From contig JAGVSM010002976.1 in NCBI GenBank assembly GCA_022494885.1, positions 186,001-250,000 on the forward strand: a stretch of DNA of 64,000 nt. The letters run 5' to 3'. Numbering within the stretch: the first letter of the stretch is position 1; every line of letters begins with the position of its first letter. Shown here piece by piece: positions 10,335 to 21,240 of the stretch. The DNA comes from Micrasema longulum (lineage: Eukaryota > Arthropoda > Insecta > Trichoptera > Brachycentridae). The notes beneath the pieces were generated by a model. The model was not told the DNA's origin. It worked only from the letters and a program-made list of their open reading frames with translations, and did no database searches. Position numbers and translations under genes: made by a program.

Positions 10335-10918
10335 GAAGGATTTGTTATTTTTATTTAAAATATTAAATTCAATATTTGACTGTTCCGAACTGTTAAAACT
10401 AATTAACTTGCGAGTGCTCGGCCGGATTACTCGATTTAATAAACTCTTCTATATAAATGTATCTACAACTAACTACAGTGCACACTCGCCTATAAGGATT
10501 TGCAAATGGATACGCAAATGTTATAGATATATTTAATACAACACTTTTGAATTTTAAAAGGCAGTGTATCAATTTATTATATCCAAATTTTAATACTTAA
10601 ATAATCCCATGTTGTTTTATATTGTAAACCTTTTATTAACTTTTATCTGTATTCTTAATTATTATTTTTCTACATTCTTCTAATTTTAAGATTCTTTTAA
10701 TATAACCGATGGGAAAAAATTAACTTCTGTTCTCTCTACTGGAATATATGTATGTATGTACTATATGTAAGATTAGTTTTATATATTTTTATTTTCTTTT
10801 TCTTATTACTTCATTTTCAATTTTTTGCTACTTTTGTGTAAAATATGTCTGTTCTTTATATATAAAAATATGTGAAACATATAAAAGCCTACAAGGAGTT
10901 TAAATAAATAAATAAATA
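10335..10918 (+). mobile_element. LINE 3' end (Jockey/CR1-like), copy A
   Basis: The frame 10342-10536 encodes a reverse-transcriptase C-terminus: LLFLFKILNSIFDCSELLKL near the start, then NYSAHSPIRI. This is the usual last block of this LINE group ('FLYKLLNG..DCPELL...TNY..NSPI'). An AT-rich 3' UTR follows and closes with (AAAT)n at 10901-10918. A near copy lies at 28167-29060. It is a 5'-truncated insertion on the plus strand. Confidence 0.75.
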
Positions 10919-10921
10919 TTA

Positions 10922-11060
10922 CAGGAGAATGTGGCTTAGATTTCAGATGTTTTTGTGGATCGGGAGTTTCAAGGTTTGAACGGCTATATCACTTCTTATT
11001 TCTTGTCCAATTTTCTAATGCGGTTATTTACGACTAGTAGAAAATGATTCCAAAATTAAT
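10922..11060 (+). mobile_element. SINE3, strongly degenerate copy
   Basis: 'gttatttacgactagtagaa' with 'aaaatgattcc' echoes the SINE3 body, and 'caaggtttgaacgg' sits where the B box should be. It lies just after the (AAAT)n tail of the LINE. Confidence 0.4.
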
Positions 11061-12440
11061 GACAGCAATTAATCACAAGAACGTATATTTTTTTCTTCAA
11101 GATGCGCAATATTACTTAAAATATTCAACGAAAACAACCGAACTGTATATAATTTCAACCGGCAGTATTATTAGGCCTAACAAAATATGAAAAGTCTCTT
11201 ATCTACAATTTAAAGAAATGTGAATTTCATAATATTGCATACATTATTTTAATATTCATGCGTTTGCAACCGCGACTCCTCAGGGGTCTATAAAGGAAAA
11301 AATAGGCTCTCTAGAGAATAAAAGCATCTTCTTTACGATCAACAATGTATTACGAATGAGAAAAATCTCAGAAATGCCGCATAAATGGACCATAAAAATG
11401 CACCTTAAATTATATTATGAAGTTAACGGTAACCGAAGCATATTATAATATAAAAAATGCTGTGCTTTGAAATTGAGATTCAAATAAGCTCGTGTTTGGG
11501 GAATGTTTTTTTTTTCATATGTACTAGATTTTTAACGAAAAAGGTTTTTTTATGAAATTTAACAGGATTGATGCTCCATTAAGTTAAATTTGATAATAAG
11601 GATTAGAAGAAAACTTAATTTTAATTCAAGTAAATAAGTCAATTGTAATACCACACTTGAACATAACTAATTAATTGCGCTACAGCCCTGTTTCTTGGAA
11701 ATGATACAGAGTTGAAAAAAAAGTATATACACATAACACGGCCATGAGAGTAGAATTAATGTGTGGTCGATACACCAAAATTAAATTGATGCTTAATAAA
11801 TTAAATATCCTGTAGATATCAAAAAAATAATTCAGTTTTATATTGAGACATTCATTTACAAGCTTAAAAACGGACTGCTTCCTGGATACATTTTTATTTA
11901 TATATTTTTTTATTTGTTTATTTTTCTATACACATATTATCTACAAAGAAATATAACTACAAAAATAAATCAAATTTTTATTTAATTTTTTATCAATTTT
12001 TTACATTTGAACTTTTACATATTTTCAAAACAGTAAATACTTGGTACTTTTTTATTATTCTCTATTTATGTGTCTATTAAGGTCTACATTTCGATACTAT
12101 GTATCGCACGTGGTTGCTTTATTAATTTTTTTCTTCCAAACACGATTTTGTAAGATTGCGTTTATCCATAAATAAATTATGACAATTACCGAATCAAAAT
12201 CATAATAGAAATAGCTGACCGATAAATGAGAGATTAAAATGAATTGTTTATTTAAGAAACATGCATGTTAATGCATTCAGTATAAATGCCATAAGTTCTA
12301 ATTAAGCGTCACTAACTATGGTACTTAGTTATTGCAATACGTATGAGTATAAATTCATTAAAGATACTATAATAAATTAATAAAGAACTAACAAATAATA
12401 TTTTTAATTGAATCGGCATTCACTTCGTAACACTTCATTA
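11061..12440. other. No recognisable feature
   Basis: About 1.4 kb of AT-rich sequence with frequent stop codons in all frames and no repeat family that I can recognise. Confidence 0.5.
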
Positions 12441-12710
12441 TAAATTATTATGAAAATAAAACTTTGTTATCAGTGTAACACAATTTTATTCTTTTACAGA
12501 AAAAAAACCCCCTGCTCTAAGTTTCACTTATTAATCTGTTTATTTTTTGTTTAGATTCGATGAAATTGTGAACAATATTCTGTGTTTATTAGATTAGTTT
12601 TATATCACCCGTCGATGGGAGGAGTGCTCTCCCGAAACTATAGTTGTGTTCTTGTAAAAGAATAAAATTGTGTAACACTGATAACAAAGTTTTATTTTCT
12701 TAATAATTTA
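12441..12710. mobile_element. Inverted-arm element with hammerhead-like centre (Penelope-like terminus?)
   Basis: Bases 12441-12498 are the reverse complement of 12653-12710 with two mismatches in 58. Between them, 12611-12645 on the plus strand reads gtcgatg, a perfect 5-bp stem GGGAG/CTCCC at 12617-12621 and 12629-12633, immediately GAA, then the self-complementary ACTATAGT and T. This is the order of a minimal hammerhead ribozyme with a weak stem III, although the CUGANGA core is degraded. Hammerheads are known in the pseudo-LTRs of Penelope-like elements. That assignment is inference. Confidence 0.5.
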
Positions 12711-12732
12711 ACTAACAAATAATTTAATGTAA

Positions 12733-12850
12733 ATAATTTCTGTCCGCCTCATGGTCTATTGCTTAGCGCGATTGCTTACATTGCATGAGGTCTTGGTTTT
12801 GATTCGCGATAAGGTTGACAAGAAATATTTATTGAAAAAAATGATTTGCA
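12733..12850 (+). mobile_element. Degenerate tRNA-derived SINE
   Basis: 'gtccgcctcatggtctattg' and 'gcatgaggtcttggttttga' resemble a tRNA-like head with a decayed B box. A similar head occurs at 14652-14735 ('gtccgcctccaagaag', 'gcatgaggtcataggttcga'). Confidence 0.4.
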
Positions 12851-13039
12851 CTGCAATATCCTAGACTGGTAATCGGTGAATGAATAATAAAGTAACAAAA
12901 CAAACGTTCTTTTTAAAATATAACGCAAAACAGAATGCAGCTATGTAAACTGTTGTATTTTGAAAATATCCGTTTTTTAGAAGAGCTTTTTAAAGACGTT
13001 TAAAATTAATGTTTCATATAAATTCTTCTTCTTCTTCTT

Positions 13040-13320
13040 TTTCTAGCACGTAGACGTCACCAGGCGCCTCCTCCTACGTCAATCCTGCGTCCCAGTTACA
13101 CCGAATAAAGCAAAAAGATCGTCATCGCTGGCCTTCCAGGAGGGCGGAAGCCTGCAGGTGGGAGATGTGAATGAGACACAACTTTTGTTAAGGCTCTCCT
13201 GAAGCATTCTTATTCTTAGAGGGGGGGGGGGGTCAGTGCTATTCAAACTCCTGACGTTATTGCGACCTGTGGGGATCTATTGTGACGGATCTCCCGAGGC
13301 ATACATGCCACGATATAATT
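13040..13320. other. GC-richer segment with a G12 tract
   Basis: The segment is clearly richer in G and C than its surroundings and contains twelve consecutive G at 13221-13232, followed by 'acggatctcccgaggcatac'. It is probably a fragment of a mobile element that I cannot name. No open frame is convincing. Confidence 0.35.
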
Positions 13321-14650
13321 ATAATTTATATAATTTTAATTTTATTTTTTGATTTCGATTACACTTAGTAAACTTAAAATGTATCACAATTATACGAAAT
13401 TATGTCAAATATATAAAAAAAGTTTGAACTTCTTTAATAAGTTGATTAAAAAAAAAAAAGTTTTTCAATATTCGATGGTTTAAATAAGTTAAATTTTTCG
13501 ATAAATTTAATTTTTTTATTTGCACGGTAAGTGATTAAAGCTAATTTATTTCTTCATAACATATCAAAAACAAGTCTCCCGTTGTGTTAGAATATATTTT
13601 GTTCAGTATGAGAAATTCCACTGTTAATTGTGATAGTGAACATTTAATTAAAAATACATTATAAACATCGACAGCATCACACAACCGGTATTTTATCGAC
13701 AGAACATCACAGATTACAATGCAGTATTCATTACATTACTGTAATATAATAAAGTTAATGGCCGAGGTAGGTTATTAATGGTCGTGTGTGTTACGTGGAG
13801 GCTAATGGGCCGTGAAATGGCCCATAGGCCACGATATGCCATGTCCCATCGATTGATTTCACTGTGAAAATAATTAGCATTAGCTTTAATAACGAAAATC
13901 ACACGCTAATAATAATAAACAATCATTTTAAAGTGGTATGTTAAAAATATATGCAAATTTTAATGGAATGTTAAGTATTGGCAGTGATTTTTATATTTGT
14001 TTTTAGGCGTTATGTTTAGTTTTTGTTGTTACGTTAAACTCATGCACACGTTTCTTTTTTTGTTGTTTTTCAATGGATATCCTCTTTTATTTAAATCTTT
14101 TTTTTTGTGTTATATTTAAATGATTTGATCCTACCCCCGTCATAAAAAAGATTCTACATCCTGTCAATAAAAAATATTTATATCATGAAATATTATTTAT
14201 TCAATTTGTCCCGTGATAGTAACGCGGAGTTTGGATTGGAATTTTCAGAAGTTATGGAACTCATTTTTGGACAGTTAAATAGTTATTTTAGAATATTTGT
14301 CACTCAATAAAATGTAGTGTGAATAAGGTCATCAATACTGTAAATGACCTTTTATCAATATCTACGAGAAAACGTAAGAAAATTCAAAGGAATTGCCACT
14401 TCGCAATAACAACCATAAACTAGACAATATACAAAAAAAATCATTTCATAATTCATTTCGCATGCTGAAATTAATTAAAAATAGCTATTATTTTCATCGC
14501 TAGATTGATTCATATAGCACTTTGGTATTCGACACATGCATAAAACCTTTTATATAGGATTGGCAGCTCTTTAAACTACCTACATATAAAATCTCCCACG
14601 ACCACGTGACCTGAACACGTGTATTCGTAAAAATACCTACATATTGTATT
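13321..14650. other. No recognisable feature
   Basis: AT-rich. A short minus-strand frame at 13714-13902 has no recognisable content. Confidence 0.5.
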
Positions 14651-14651
14651 A

Positions 14652-14745
14652 TTGTCCGCCTCCAAGAAGTAATGCTGAGTGGTGAATGTAGCTATCATGC
14701 ATGAGGTCATAGGTTCGATTCTCGACTAGTAACTAAAATAAAGAA
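14652..14745 (+). mobile_element. tRNA-derived SINE fragment
   Basis: It contains a good B-box match (aggttcgattctcg, about 14710) preceded by 'gcatgaggtca'. It is paired in sequence with the degenerate head at 12733. Confidence 0.4.
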
Positions 14746-14767
14746 TAAAAAAAATATATAAAATATA

Positions 14768-14927
14768 TATGTTTGCGTTCTTATGATTTACCCGAGTATT
14801 TCATTTTGAGAGCCATTTTCAACGAGTTGTAAATAACTCGCTATTAGAAGTTGAGGTAGAGTGGGATTCAAACTACGGACCTGTGAGCCGTGAGTCCGAG
14901 ACATTAGCCACGGGAGCGCAAACCGAT
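14768..14927 (-). mobile_element. SINE3 copy
   Basis: On the minus strand the tRNA-like head occupies about 14860-14927 and the body 'ttgaaaatggct' with 'gagttatttacaactcgt' follows. The tail ends in 'ataagaacgcaaac', which recurs in all SINE3 copies here. Confidence 0.8.
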
Positions 14928-15004
14928 TCAAATTTATTTATAGCGATTTAACTGATAAAAGTTTTCATACACTAACATATTCATACAATCTCAAATGGCG
15001 TAAG

Positions 15005-16079
15005 TATAGCCTGTGAGCTCGCCAATACATGACAGATGACATTAACATAACCATAGAAAAACATAGCAGTTGAGCTCTCAGAAGTAAAGCAACGTGAATG
15101 CAGCAATGCTTGAACTACATGTCAATAATATTCTAATAATAAATAATATTATTTGGACATACGGAACTTTAAAGCATACCTTGGTTTCATTACTAATAGT
15201 ATTTTATCGGTTAGGTAGGTGTATTTTAAAAAAAATGTTGCGTACCTGAAAAAAGCACAAATAATTATGTTTCTGTAAATGATGTCAGTAGCGACACTCA
15301 GAGAGTGGCTTTGTGACGTTTTGACATTTTTTATAAGAAATTCATGGCGTAGCCGAAATACTGTTATAAAAACGAGGATGTTTTTGTTGATTGACGTTAG
15401 CAGGCGCTACCCAGGGGCGACTTTGTGACGTGAGAAATTATTTAAAAAAAGAGATTCATGGCGTAGCCGAAATATTGTAATTAAAACGAGGATGTTTTTG
15501 TTGATTGACGTTAGCAGGCGCTACCCAGGGGCGACTTCATGACGTGATGAAATTATTAATTTAAATATTTTTTTTCATTTTACATAGCGTAGCCGAGATA
15601 AGAAATTGCGTGGTGTTTCGAAATTTAACCGTGTAGGTAGCCGCCTAGTTACAATATTATTTTTGTATTTGTATAACTCCTGTTTTATAATGTTTATGTA
15701 TTTATCGCTATAAGAATTAAACTAAAGATAGTTTTTACTTTTAATCGCTATCCGTTTTTTAAATTATGTTTGTAACACTCAATAATATTTATTTTTCAAG
15801 TATTCAATGTTATTTTTGCATTTTAATTAATATTGTTAATATAAAGCGTATTTTTATTTATTCGAATTTACTAGCCTGTTTTTATTACAAAAACTAAAAA
15901 TGCATATTTCTCTATGTATTTTTCTGTTATAAACAATCTATTAAAATAATACACATCAAATTTCCATTGTCTGTTGATTTGATTTGCAATCTTCTTTTTT
16001 TTTTCGATGGTTAAAACTCTAGGAAATTCGAAGACAATAAAATTTTTACTGTCATATATTGGCGAGCTCACACGCTATA
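15005..16079. mobile_element. 1.08-kb TIR element with internal 114-bp tandem repeat
   Basis: The left end 15005-15035 and the inverted right end 16049-16079 match at 29 of 31 bases (core 'gtgagctcgccaata'). Inside lie a left part shared with 3568-3770 and a tandem array at 15292-15605, then AT-rich sequence. No transposase frame is visible; the minus-strand frame at 15871-16071 overlaps the right end and resembles nothing. It reads as a non-autonomous cut-and-paste transposon. Confidence 0.75.
15292..15605 (+). repeat. Tandem repeat, unit about 114-125 bp
   Basis: The motif 'catggcgtagccgaaata' starts units at 15341 and 15455, and a diverged form ('catagcgtagccgagata') at 15580. Each full unit also carries 'ttgattgacgttagcaggcg' and 'ctacccaggggcgact'. 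There are two full copies plus partial flanking units. The two full units are nearly identical, so the duplication is recent relative to its surroundings. Confidence 0.85.
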
Positions 16080-16449
16080 CATAGCCCTCTCAAATCTACA
16101 CCAAAGCGTTTTTATAATTTATTTTATATATTTTGAATACAAACATATGCATGGATGAAATGTTTATACATAGTCTATTAAAAAAACTGCATATAAATAC
16201 TAGGGCCTGCCATAACATTGATTTACATAAATAAAGCGACGGTTTAAATTATATGAAATTTTAAAAAGATAAGTAATTGAAACAATCCTACTCATATAAA
16301 ATAAAAGAAAAGAAAAATGGACAAAATAAGGAGATCGTGGGAAGGAAAAAGAACGAAAAAAGAGATGATGAGAAGTGGTGGAGGATGAATGAAGGAAAGT
16401 AGGAGTGGAAAATTGCATTTTTTTATTTTTTTTATTAATAAAAAGAAAT

Positions 16450-16640
16450 ATTTGCGTAAGAACGAACGATAAGAATGATTTACCAAAATATTTAATTTTG
16501 AGGACCATTTTCAACGAGTTGTAAATAACTCACTATTAGAAAATGGAATCAAGTTGGGGTAGAGTGGGATTCGAACCACGGACCTTTGACAAAGCCACAA
16601 CCACAACCAACTCAAGACACTAGCCATAGGACCACAACCC
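16450..16640 (-). mobile_element. SINE3 copy
   Basis: The family tail ('atttgcgtaag' on the plus strand), the body 'tttcaacgagttgtaaataa' and the tRNA-like head with B box (ggattcgaaccacgg, about 16568) are all present. The anticodon part of the head is somewhat rearranged ('acaaccacaaccaactc'). Confidence 0.8.
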
Positions 16641-16734
16641 GATTATTTGATTTGATGACGAGAAATAAAGAGCAATAAAGAAAACTTACAATGCAAGTGC
16701 CTGCGTACAAGTGAAATTAGTCTTTATCTTCCTT

Positions 16735-16930
16735 TAATCGGCACATTATGGTGTATAGGGCTCTATTTATTACATAAGAAAATATGACTAATCTTGCGCA
16801 GTAGATACCAATTAAAAAAAATAATGCAATATAGTAACAAAAAATACTATTTCGGCCATGTGGGAAATCGAATCCATGACCTCATAAGTGGTAGGTCAAA
16901 TGCACTGATCACTTTAATAAGAGGCAAGGA
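16735..16930 (-). mobile_element. SINE1, diverged copy
   Basis: The outer motif 'catta-tggtgtatagggc' and the tRNA-like head with a B-box relative (gggaaatcgaatcc, about 16861) bracket a poorly conserved middle. Confidence 0.55.
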
Positions 16931-16944
16931 AGACTCGCTAAAAT

Positions 16945-17048
16945 TCAGATTAAAAAATATTTCAACAGAAGTAGAGAATTACTTCTTGATGGAACTATGG
17001 AAATCTAGGCTCTTGGCATTTACAGTAGGTACTTATTTAAGAAAATTT
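16945..17048 (+). mobile_element. MITE family 3 fragment
   Basis: 'atttcaacagaagtagagaa' and 'ctatggaaatctaggctctt' correspond to the central part of the family (compare 49640-49720). It is a short, diverged remnant. Confidence 0.45.
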
Positions 17049-17696
17049 TATTAAAGATTTGAATGGACTCTACGCTTAATAGCCCATGTTACTGTTTTTG
17101 TGCCTATCGGTGAACAAAGTACACAACAATTTTTGTCACAAAAAAAGGTTATTAAATACGTTAGTTAATAAATCATCTAATTTTTATCATATGCAATTTA
17201 TAAACCAACCCAAATAAAAATAAAATCATGAGAAAATGTAAAAATCCTTTAACAAAAAAATTGGTCAAATGTGTCCATTTATACCCGGTCCATTATAATT
17301 CCGCGCCTTGACACAGGTGACATTGTAAAAAACTTACCCAATACGCATCCTTAAATAAATATTCTAAGTCATTTTCAAGAGATTCTTTGTCATTTTTGAC
17401 GCGTCATTAATATCCAACATGGCATCATTCAAAATACTCGGTTCCCGCGTAATTCCGTATAGAAAGGGGACCAGTAAAAATAGCCGGCCGCCCGAGCTCG
17501 CCTCGTCAATGGATGACAAAGAATGTTAAAAAAAATAGGAGATAAGGTAATAGAAAAGAAAGAATGAAAATATGCGTTTCATCTCTATGGTCTGTCTGGT
17601 GCATTTATAACTGTTAATCCATTCAATTGTGAGGGAACTCTATCGCCAAAAAACTGCAAAAAGAACCTTTAAAGCGTAATGTTTTCAGGGTTACAT
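17049..17696. other. No recognisable feature
   Basis: Spacer sequence. 17460-17520 is locally GC-rich (tagccggccgcccgagctcg) without a recognisable element. Confidence 0.4.
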
Positions 17697-17840
17697 CATC
17701 ATCATCATTATGAGCATGACAGTCTTGGGCGGGCCTTGGCTGAATCCATGAGTATATTCCACTCTTGCCGGTCTGCTGCCTTTCCTTTTCAGTTCTTCGA
17801 AGACCTTTCGAAATGAGTTGGTTTGGTGGTAGAGTTCTCG
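17697..17840 (-). mobile_element. RTE-like LINE 3' terminus with (GAT)n tail
   Basis: On the minus strand one frame reads DRQEWNILMDSAKARPRLSC, resembling the last residues of RTE-type reverse transcriptases, and is followed by 'ataatgatgatgatg'. Only about 140 bp remain. The tail type is the same as in SINE1. Confidence 0.5.
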
Positions 17841-19200
17841 GATGTTTTTCTGTTAGAGTAGCTCTTTTATTATTTTGATTTCCCCTATCTCATGTTCTTT
17901 TTATGTATCCTTTTCTCTGTATTTTGTTTGTGTGTTTGTTTTTCATATTGAGGTTTGCTGCATTTTTATTATTTTTAGGGTTACACCATTATCTGAGAGA
18001 GATACACAGTCAACCCAGTAGTGTAATGACAAAAGAGTATATCTGTCACCTTTTCCAAAACCATTTTTACTTCTTTTAAAAAGTTGTGCTACAAAATTCC
18101 TTTACATGCGGTGATCTTTAAGTTAAGCATCGTGTTACTTTAAGCAAAAGACAGAATATTCCAAAGTTCAGACATTTGAAAAGTCTTCCTTGTAAAAGTT
18201 GTATTTTCGCGCACTTTCTTATACAGTAAAACAGATGTATTAGATCGGCATCACTTTTATTCGTATAATTATTCTTTGCATAGCAAGGACCAATATTTTT
18301 TTGTATTAAATTCCAGAATATTTATACAAGTTTTACTTTTCAAATCCGATTTTCCATTTAATTATTACAAAAAATAAAACTTCATCGTTTGAATAAATAA
18401 GAGAGATCTATCAAGTCATGTATGATCTATTATTTCGAGTATGTAACTCTTTAGAGCATCTTTCGAAACGACCATATCAAAATATGGGGTTCATCTGTTT
18501 TTTTCACACTTTAAGCTATGTGATAGAAGAAATCATTTGCTTGTCTTGTACAGTTTAAAATATTTCATCGGACTAGGGTGTTGTCAAGTGTAGCGGTGTA
18601 TTTTTCATAACTTCCTTCCAAATCTTCTCTTTCCCATCTGCTGTAAAGCCTCTCAAGAGGCTTAGCAGATTATGCCTTTAAAATAAAAAGAAACTAAATC
18701 CAATGTTTGTGTTCTTGGGCTTTATTATACATAAATAACTATACTAATAAAAAGGAAACAAGTTACAGCATTTTAATAAATCATTTCTTTCAAAGTTAAT
18801 AGGTCTAAAAATACGTATTTGTGATTTACTCATAATATTACAGTTTTCGCGCTGTTTCTTCACTTCTACCCTAAAAAACCCCTGATTCAGTATACATTAA
18901 ACTAATTATATTACTTACAATATTAAACGAAATACTGATTTTTTTTATTTATAGTAGACGTGGACACAAAATGTACTAAAATTATTACAAAAATAAGCAA
19001 CCTAAAACTAAGCGAATAACGACATAACGAATAAGCGAATATGTAGTTATGTAACGCAACACAAATTTCTAACAAGAACAAAATGTAATGATAATATAGA
19101 TTTGATTATTTATATTTAAGATGTTTTTGTTTTGTGGTCTTAGAGTGTTGAGTGTGATATGCGGTATGTGATGGAGTGAGGTGGTGTACGTGTTTTTTTT
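17841..19200. other. No recognisable feature
   Basis: AT-rich sequence with no supported gene or repeat family. Confidence 0.5.
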
Positions 19201-19360
19201 TTTTAATATTTGCGATCTTATGATTTACCCAAACGTTTCCATATTGGGGGGCATTTTCAATTCACTATTATAAAATGGGAACCAAGTTGTGGTAGAGCGG
19301 GGTGCGAACCTCAGACCTCTAATCCGTGAGTCCGCGACACTAGCCACGGGACCGCAACTT
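19201..19360 (-). mobile_element. SINE3 copy, well preserved head
   Basis: Read on the minus strand: 'ttgcggtcccgtggctagtg', 'tcgcggactcacggattaga', then gaggttcgcaccccgc as the B-box region. The body and 'cataagatcgcaaatatt' tail follow. It is the clearest SINE3 tRNA-like head in the window. Confidence 0.85.
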
Positions 19361-19477
19361 TGTTTTAATGTACAATACAGCACGACTACCAATTACAATG
19401 TACATACTACAGATGATTAGGTAATTACAAAAACATGTTTAAAAAAAGAACAATAGATTATTGAGGTCCAACATATC

Positions 19478-19512
19478 ATCATCATCATCATTCTCATCTC
19501 ATTGCCTCTTGG
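19478..19512 (-). repeat. (CAT)n tract, probable retroposon tail
   Basis: Five CAT units followed by 'tctcatctcattgcctc'. On the minus strand it reads '...gaatgatgatgatgatg', the tail style of SINE1 and of the RTE end at 17.7 kb. Confidence 0.4.
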
Positions 19513-19692
19513 TCCAACATATAGTACATAAAAACAATAGTAAACAAATACGAATAAGGCACTAATACACATTATGATACATAGTTAGAGAGGAAGAGTC
19601 TAAAACTGGTAATCCCAGCATGGAAAATATTCACCTCTCTCGGTAGGCTGTTCAACAGACCAATCATCCTCCCCACAGGCATCATCAACGGT

Positions 19693-20123
19693 AAATTAAA
19701 AGTAGTTATGCAGAATGCAGCTAGTCCACAATTTTGAAAAAAATTGATATTGGTGTTATCGGGTGCAGTAAGGTCAATTCTATGTTCTGCTAAAACAGCC
19801 AGACCGCTTTCATACAAAAAACTGGTGAGTACCTTCTGAAAATAGTGTCGATCACAAATTGGCATTTCTCAATTTGAAGAAAACACCCACAGCACTACAA
19901 AAACCATACGGTACTTAAAAAATCATTAGAACTGGTCAAATACATAATTAGATTCTTGTTTGTAATACAAAAAAACAAATGCATACATTGTTTATCATTG
20001 GTCAAAGTCAAAAACATTTCAACCCTTGTGTAGATTTTATTATTTACTCCTTTCACAAAGGTGCTACTATCTCGGTTTCACTTTTTTATGGCAGGCTGCT
20101 TTCTGCATAACTACTTTCAATTT
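19693..20123. mobile_element. TIR element (AGTTATGCAGAA ends), copy 1
   Basis: The left end 'aaattaaaagtagttatgca' and the inverted right end 'aaattgaaagtagttatgca' define terminal inverted repeats of over 25 bp. The copy at 23249-23627 matches along its length. A minus-strand frame crosses the left end and contains FFQNCGLAAFC, a phrase that also reads through in copy 2. No transposase motif is present. Confidence 0.75.
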
Positions 20124-20204
20124 GTCCTGCATTCAAGAATAACAAATGGTCTGTGTTGCCAAGCTCTTAAATAGTTGCTCGGTACATATAATTTTGATGT
20201 TAGT

Positions 20205-21089
20205 ATAATATTTATAATTTTATTGTAAGATCACAGCTAGAGTATGCATCTGCAGTTTGGAGTCCTGTTTATTACTGCAACTCAAATGATCTTGAACGAG
20301 TACTGAGAAAGTTTTTAAGATATATGCAAATTAAATTAGGTCTACCTGTGTAAGAAATAAATTATAAATCCCTGATGACTGCTTTAAATTTACCATTACT
20401 GTCAAGCAGGAGGACAATAAATGACCTCTTGTTTATTTATAAATTATTAAATAATAAAATAGGTTGCCCCGAACTGTTAACTTTAATAAATTTTCGTATT
20501 CCACATAGACCAACAAGACTTAATTTTTTGTTTTACATTCATCATCATGGTACTAACTATTCATTGAATTCACCTATTATTTGCATGCAGCGACTTGCAA
20601 ATAAATACAGTGATGATTTAGATTTATTTTATAGCACGCCGCTGATGATCAAGTCCTGTGTTTTGAAAAAGAATTAACAATTTAAAATTCAAATAATGAT
20701 TAGTTCTTCACTTTTGCTTTGACTCTTTAGTCTTGTGTGTACAATTATTTAAAAAAAAATATTGTTTAATATTGATATTTATATAAGCCACGAAGTAAAT
20801 TTTTAACTTTCCATTTAAAGCACTTTCTTTTTTTTCTTCTTCTCTTCCTCTTTTTTAAAAACGGCTATTTTTTATATTAACCTTTCTTTTATAAAGGTAA
20901 ATATTTATATTTGTTACAGATGTAATATTTCTTTTTTATATATAAATACTGTTTACCATTGTATACTTTTCTTGGTGTCCTTGCTCTTTTTTTATTATTA
21001 TGTTATTTTTTGTTGTATTTTTTTTCACTGGTTTTATTGTAATTATGTAAAAGGTTCATGGAACCGTAAATGAATGAATAAATAAATTT
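20205..21089 (+). mobile_element. LINE C-terminus and 3' UTR (Jockey/CR1-like), copy B
   Basis: The reverse-transcriptase C-terminal region reads RSQLEYASAVWSPVY at about 20230-20275 and LERVLRKFLRY at about 20293-20325. After a stop near 20350 the frame at 20375-20677 gives RRTINDLLFIYKLLNNKIG, CPELLTLINFRIPHRPTRLN and TNYSLNSPI. The 3' UTR ends in 'aatgaataaataaattta'. It is a 5'-truncated, dead insertion, related to the LINE fragments at 10.3, 28.2, 37, 40.7 and 54.7 kb. Confidence 0.85.
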
Positions 21090-21104
21090 AAACCCTCCTT
21101 TTAA

Positions 21105-21240
21105 AAAAGTGGCCACTTAAACCAGCCAATGACAGGTCATAAGCCCTGTCATTGGCTGGTTTAATAAATGCCTAGACTTCCATATTCCCTTCTCAAAAAC
21201 GTTTTCCCTCTCTGTTGAAATAGATCTAAATTTAAACTCG
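21105..21240 (-). mobile_element. MITE family 3 fragment with perfect 20-bp hairpin
   Basis: Bases 21117-21136 are the exact complement of 21145-21164 (core 'accagccaatgacagg'), around an 8-base loop. 'cctagacttccatattccct' and 'ttttccctctctgttgaaat' from the family's outer part follow. The hairpin is absent from the other copies, where the second arm is replaced by 'tgtaaatgcctagac'. Confidence 0.65.

Noticed and set aside
15292..15605. Regular repeat units considered as a CRISPR array
   Set aside because: The units are about 114 bp in direct tandem without unique spacers, and the DNA is eukaryotic.
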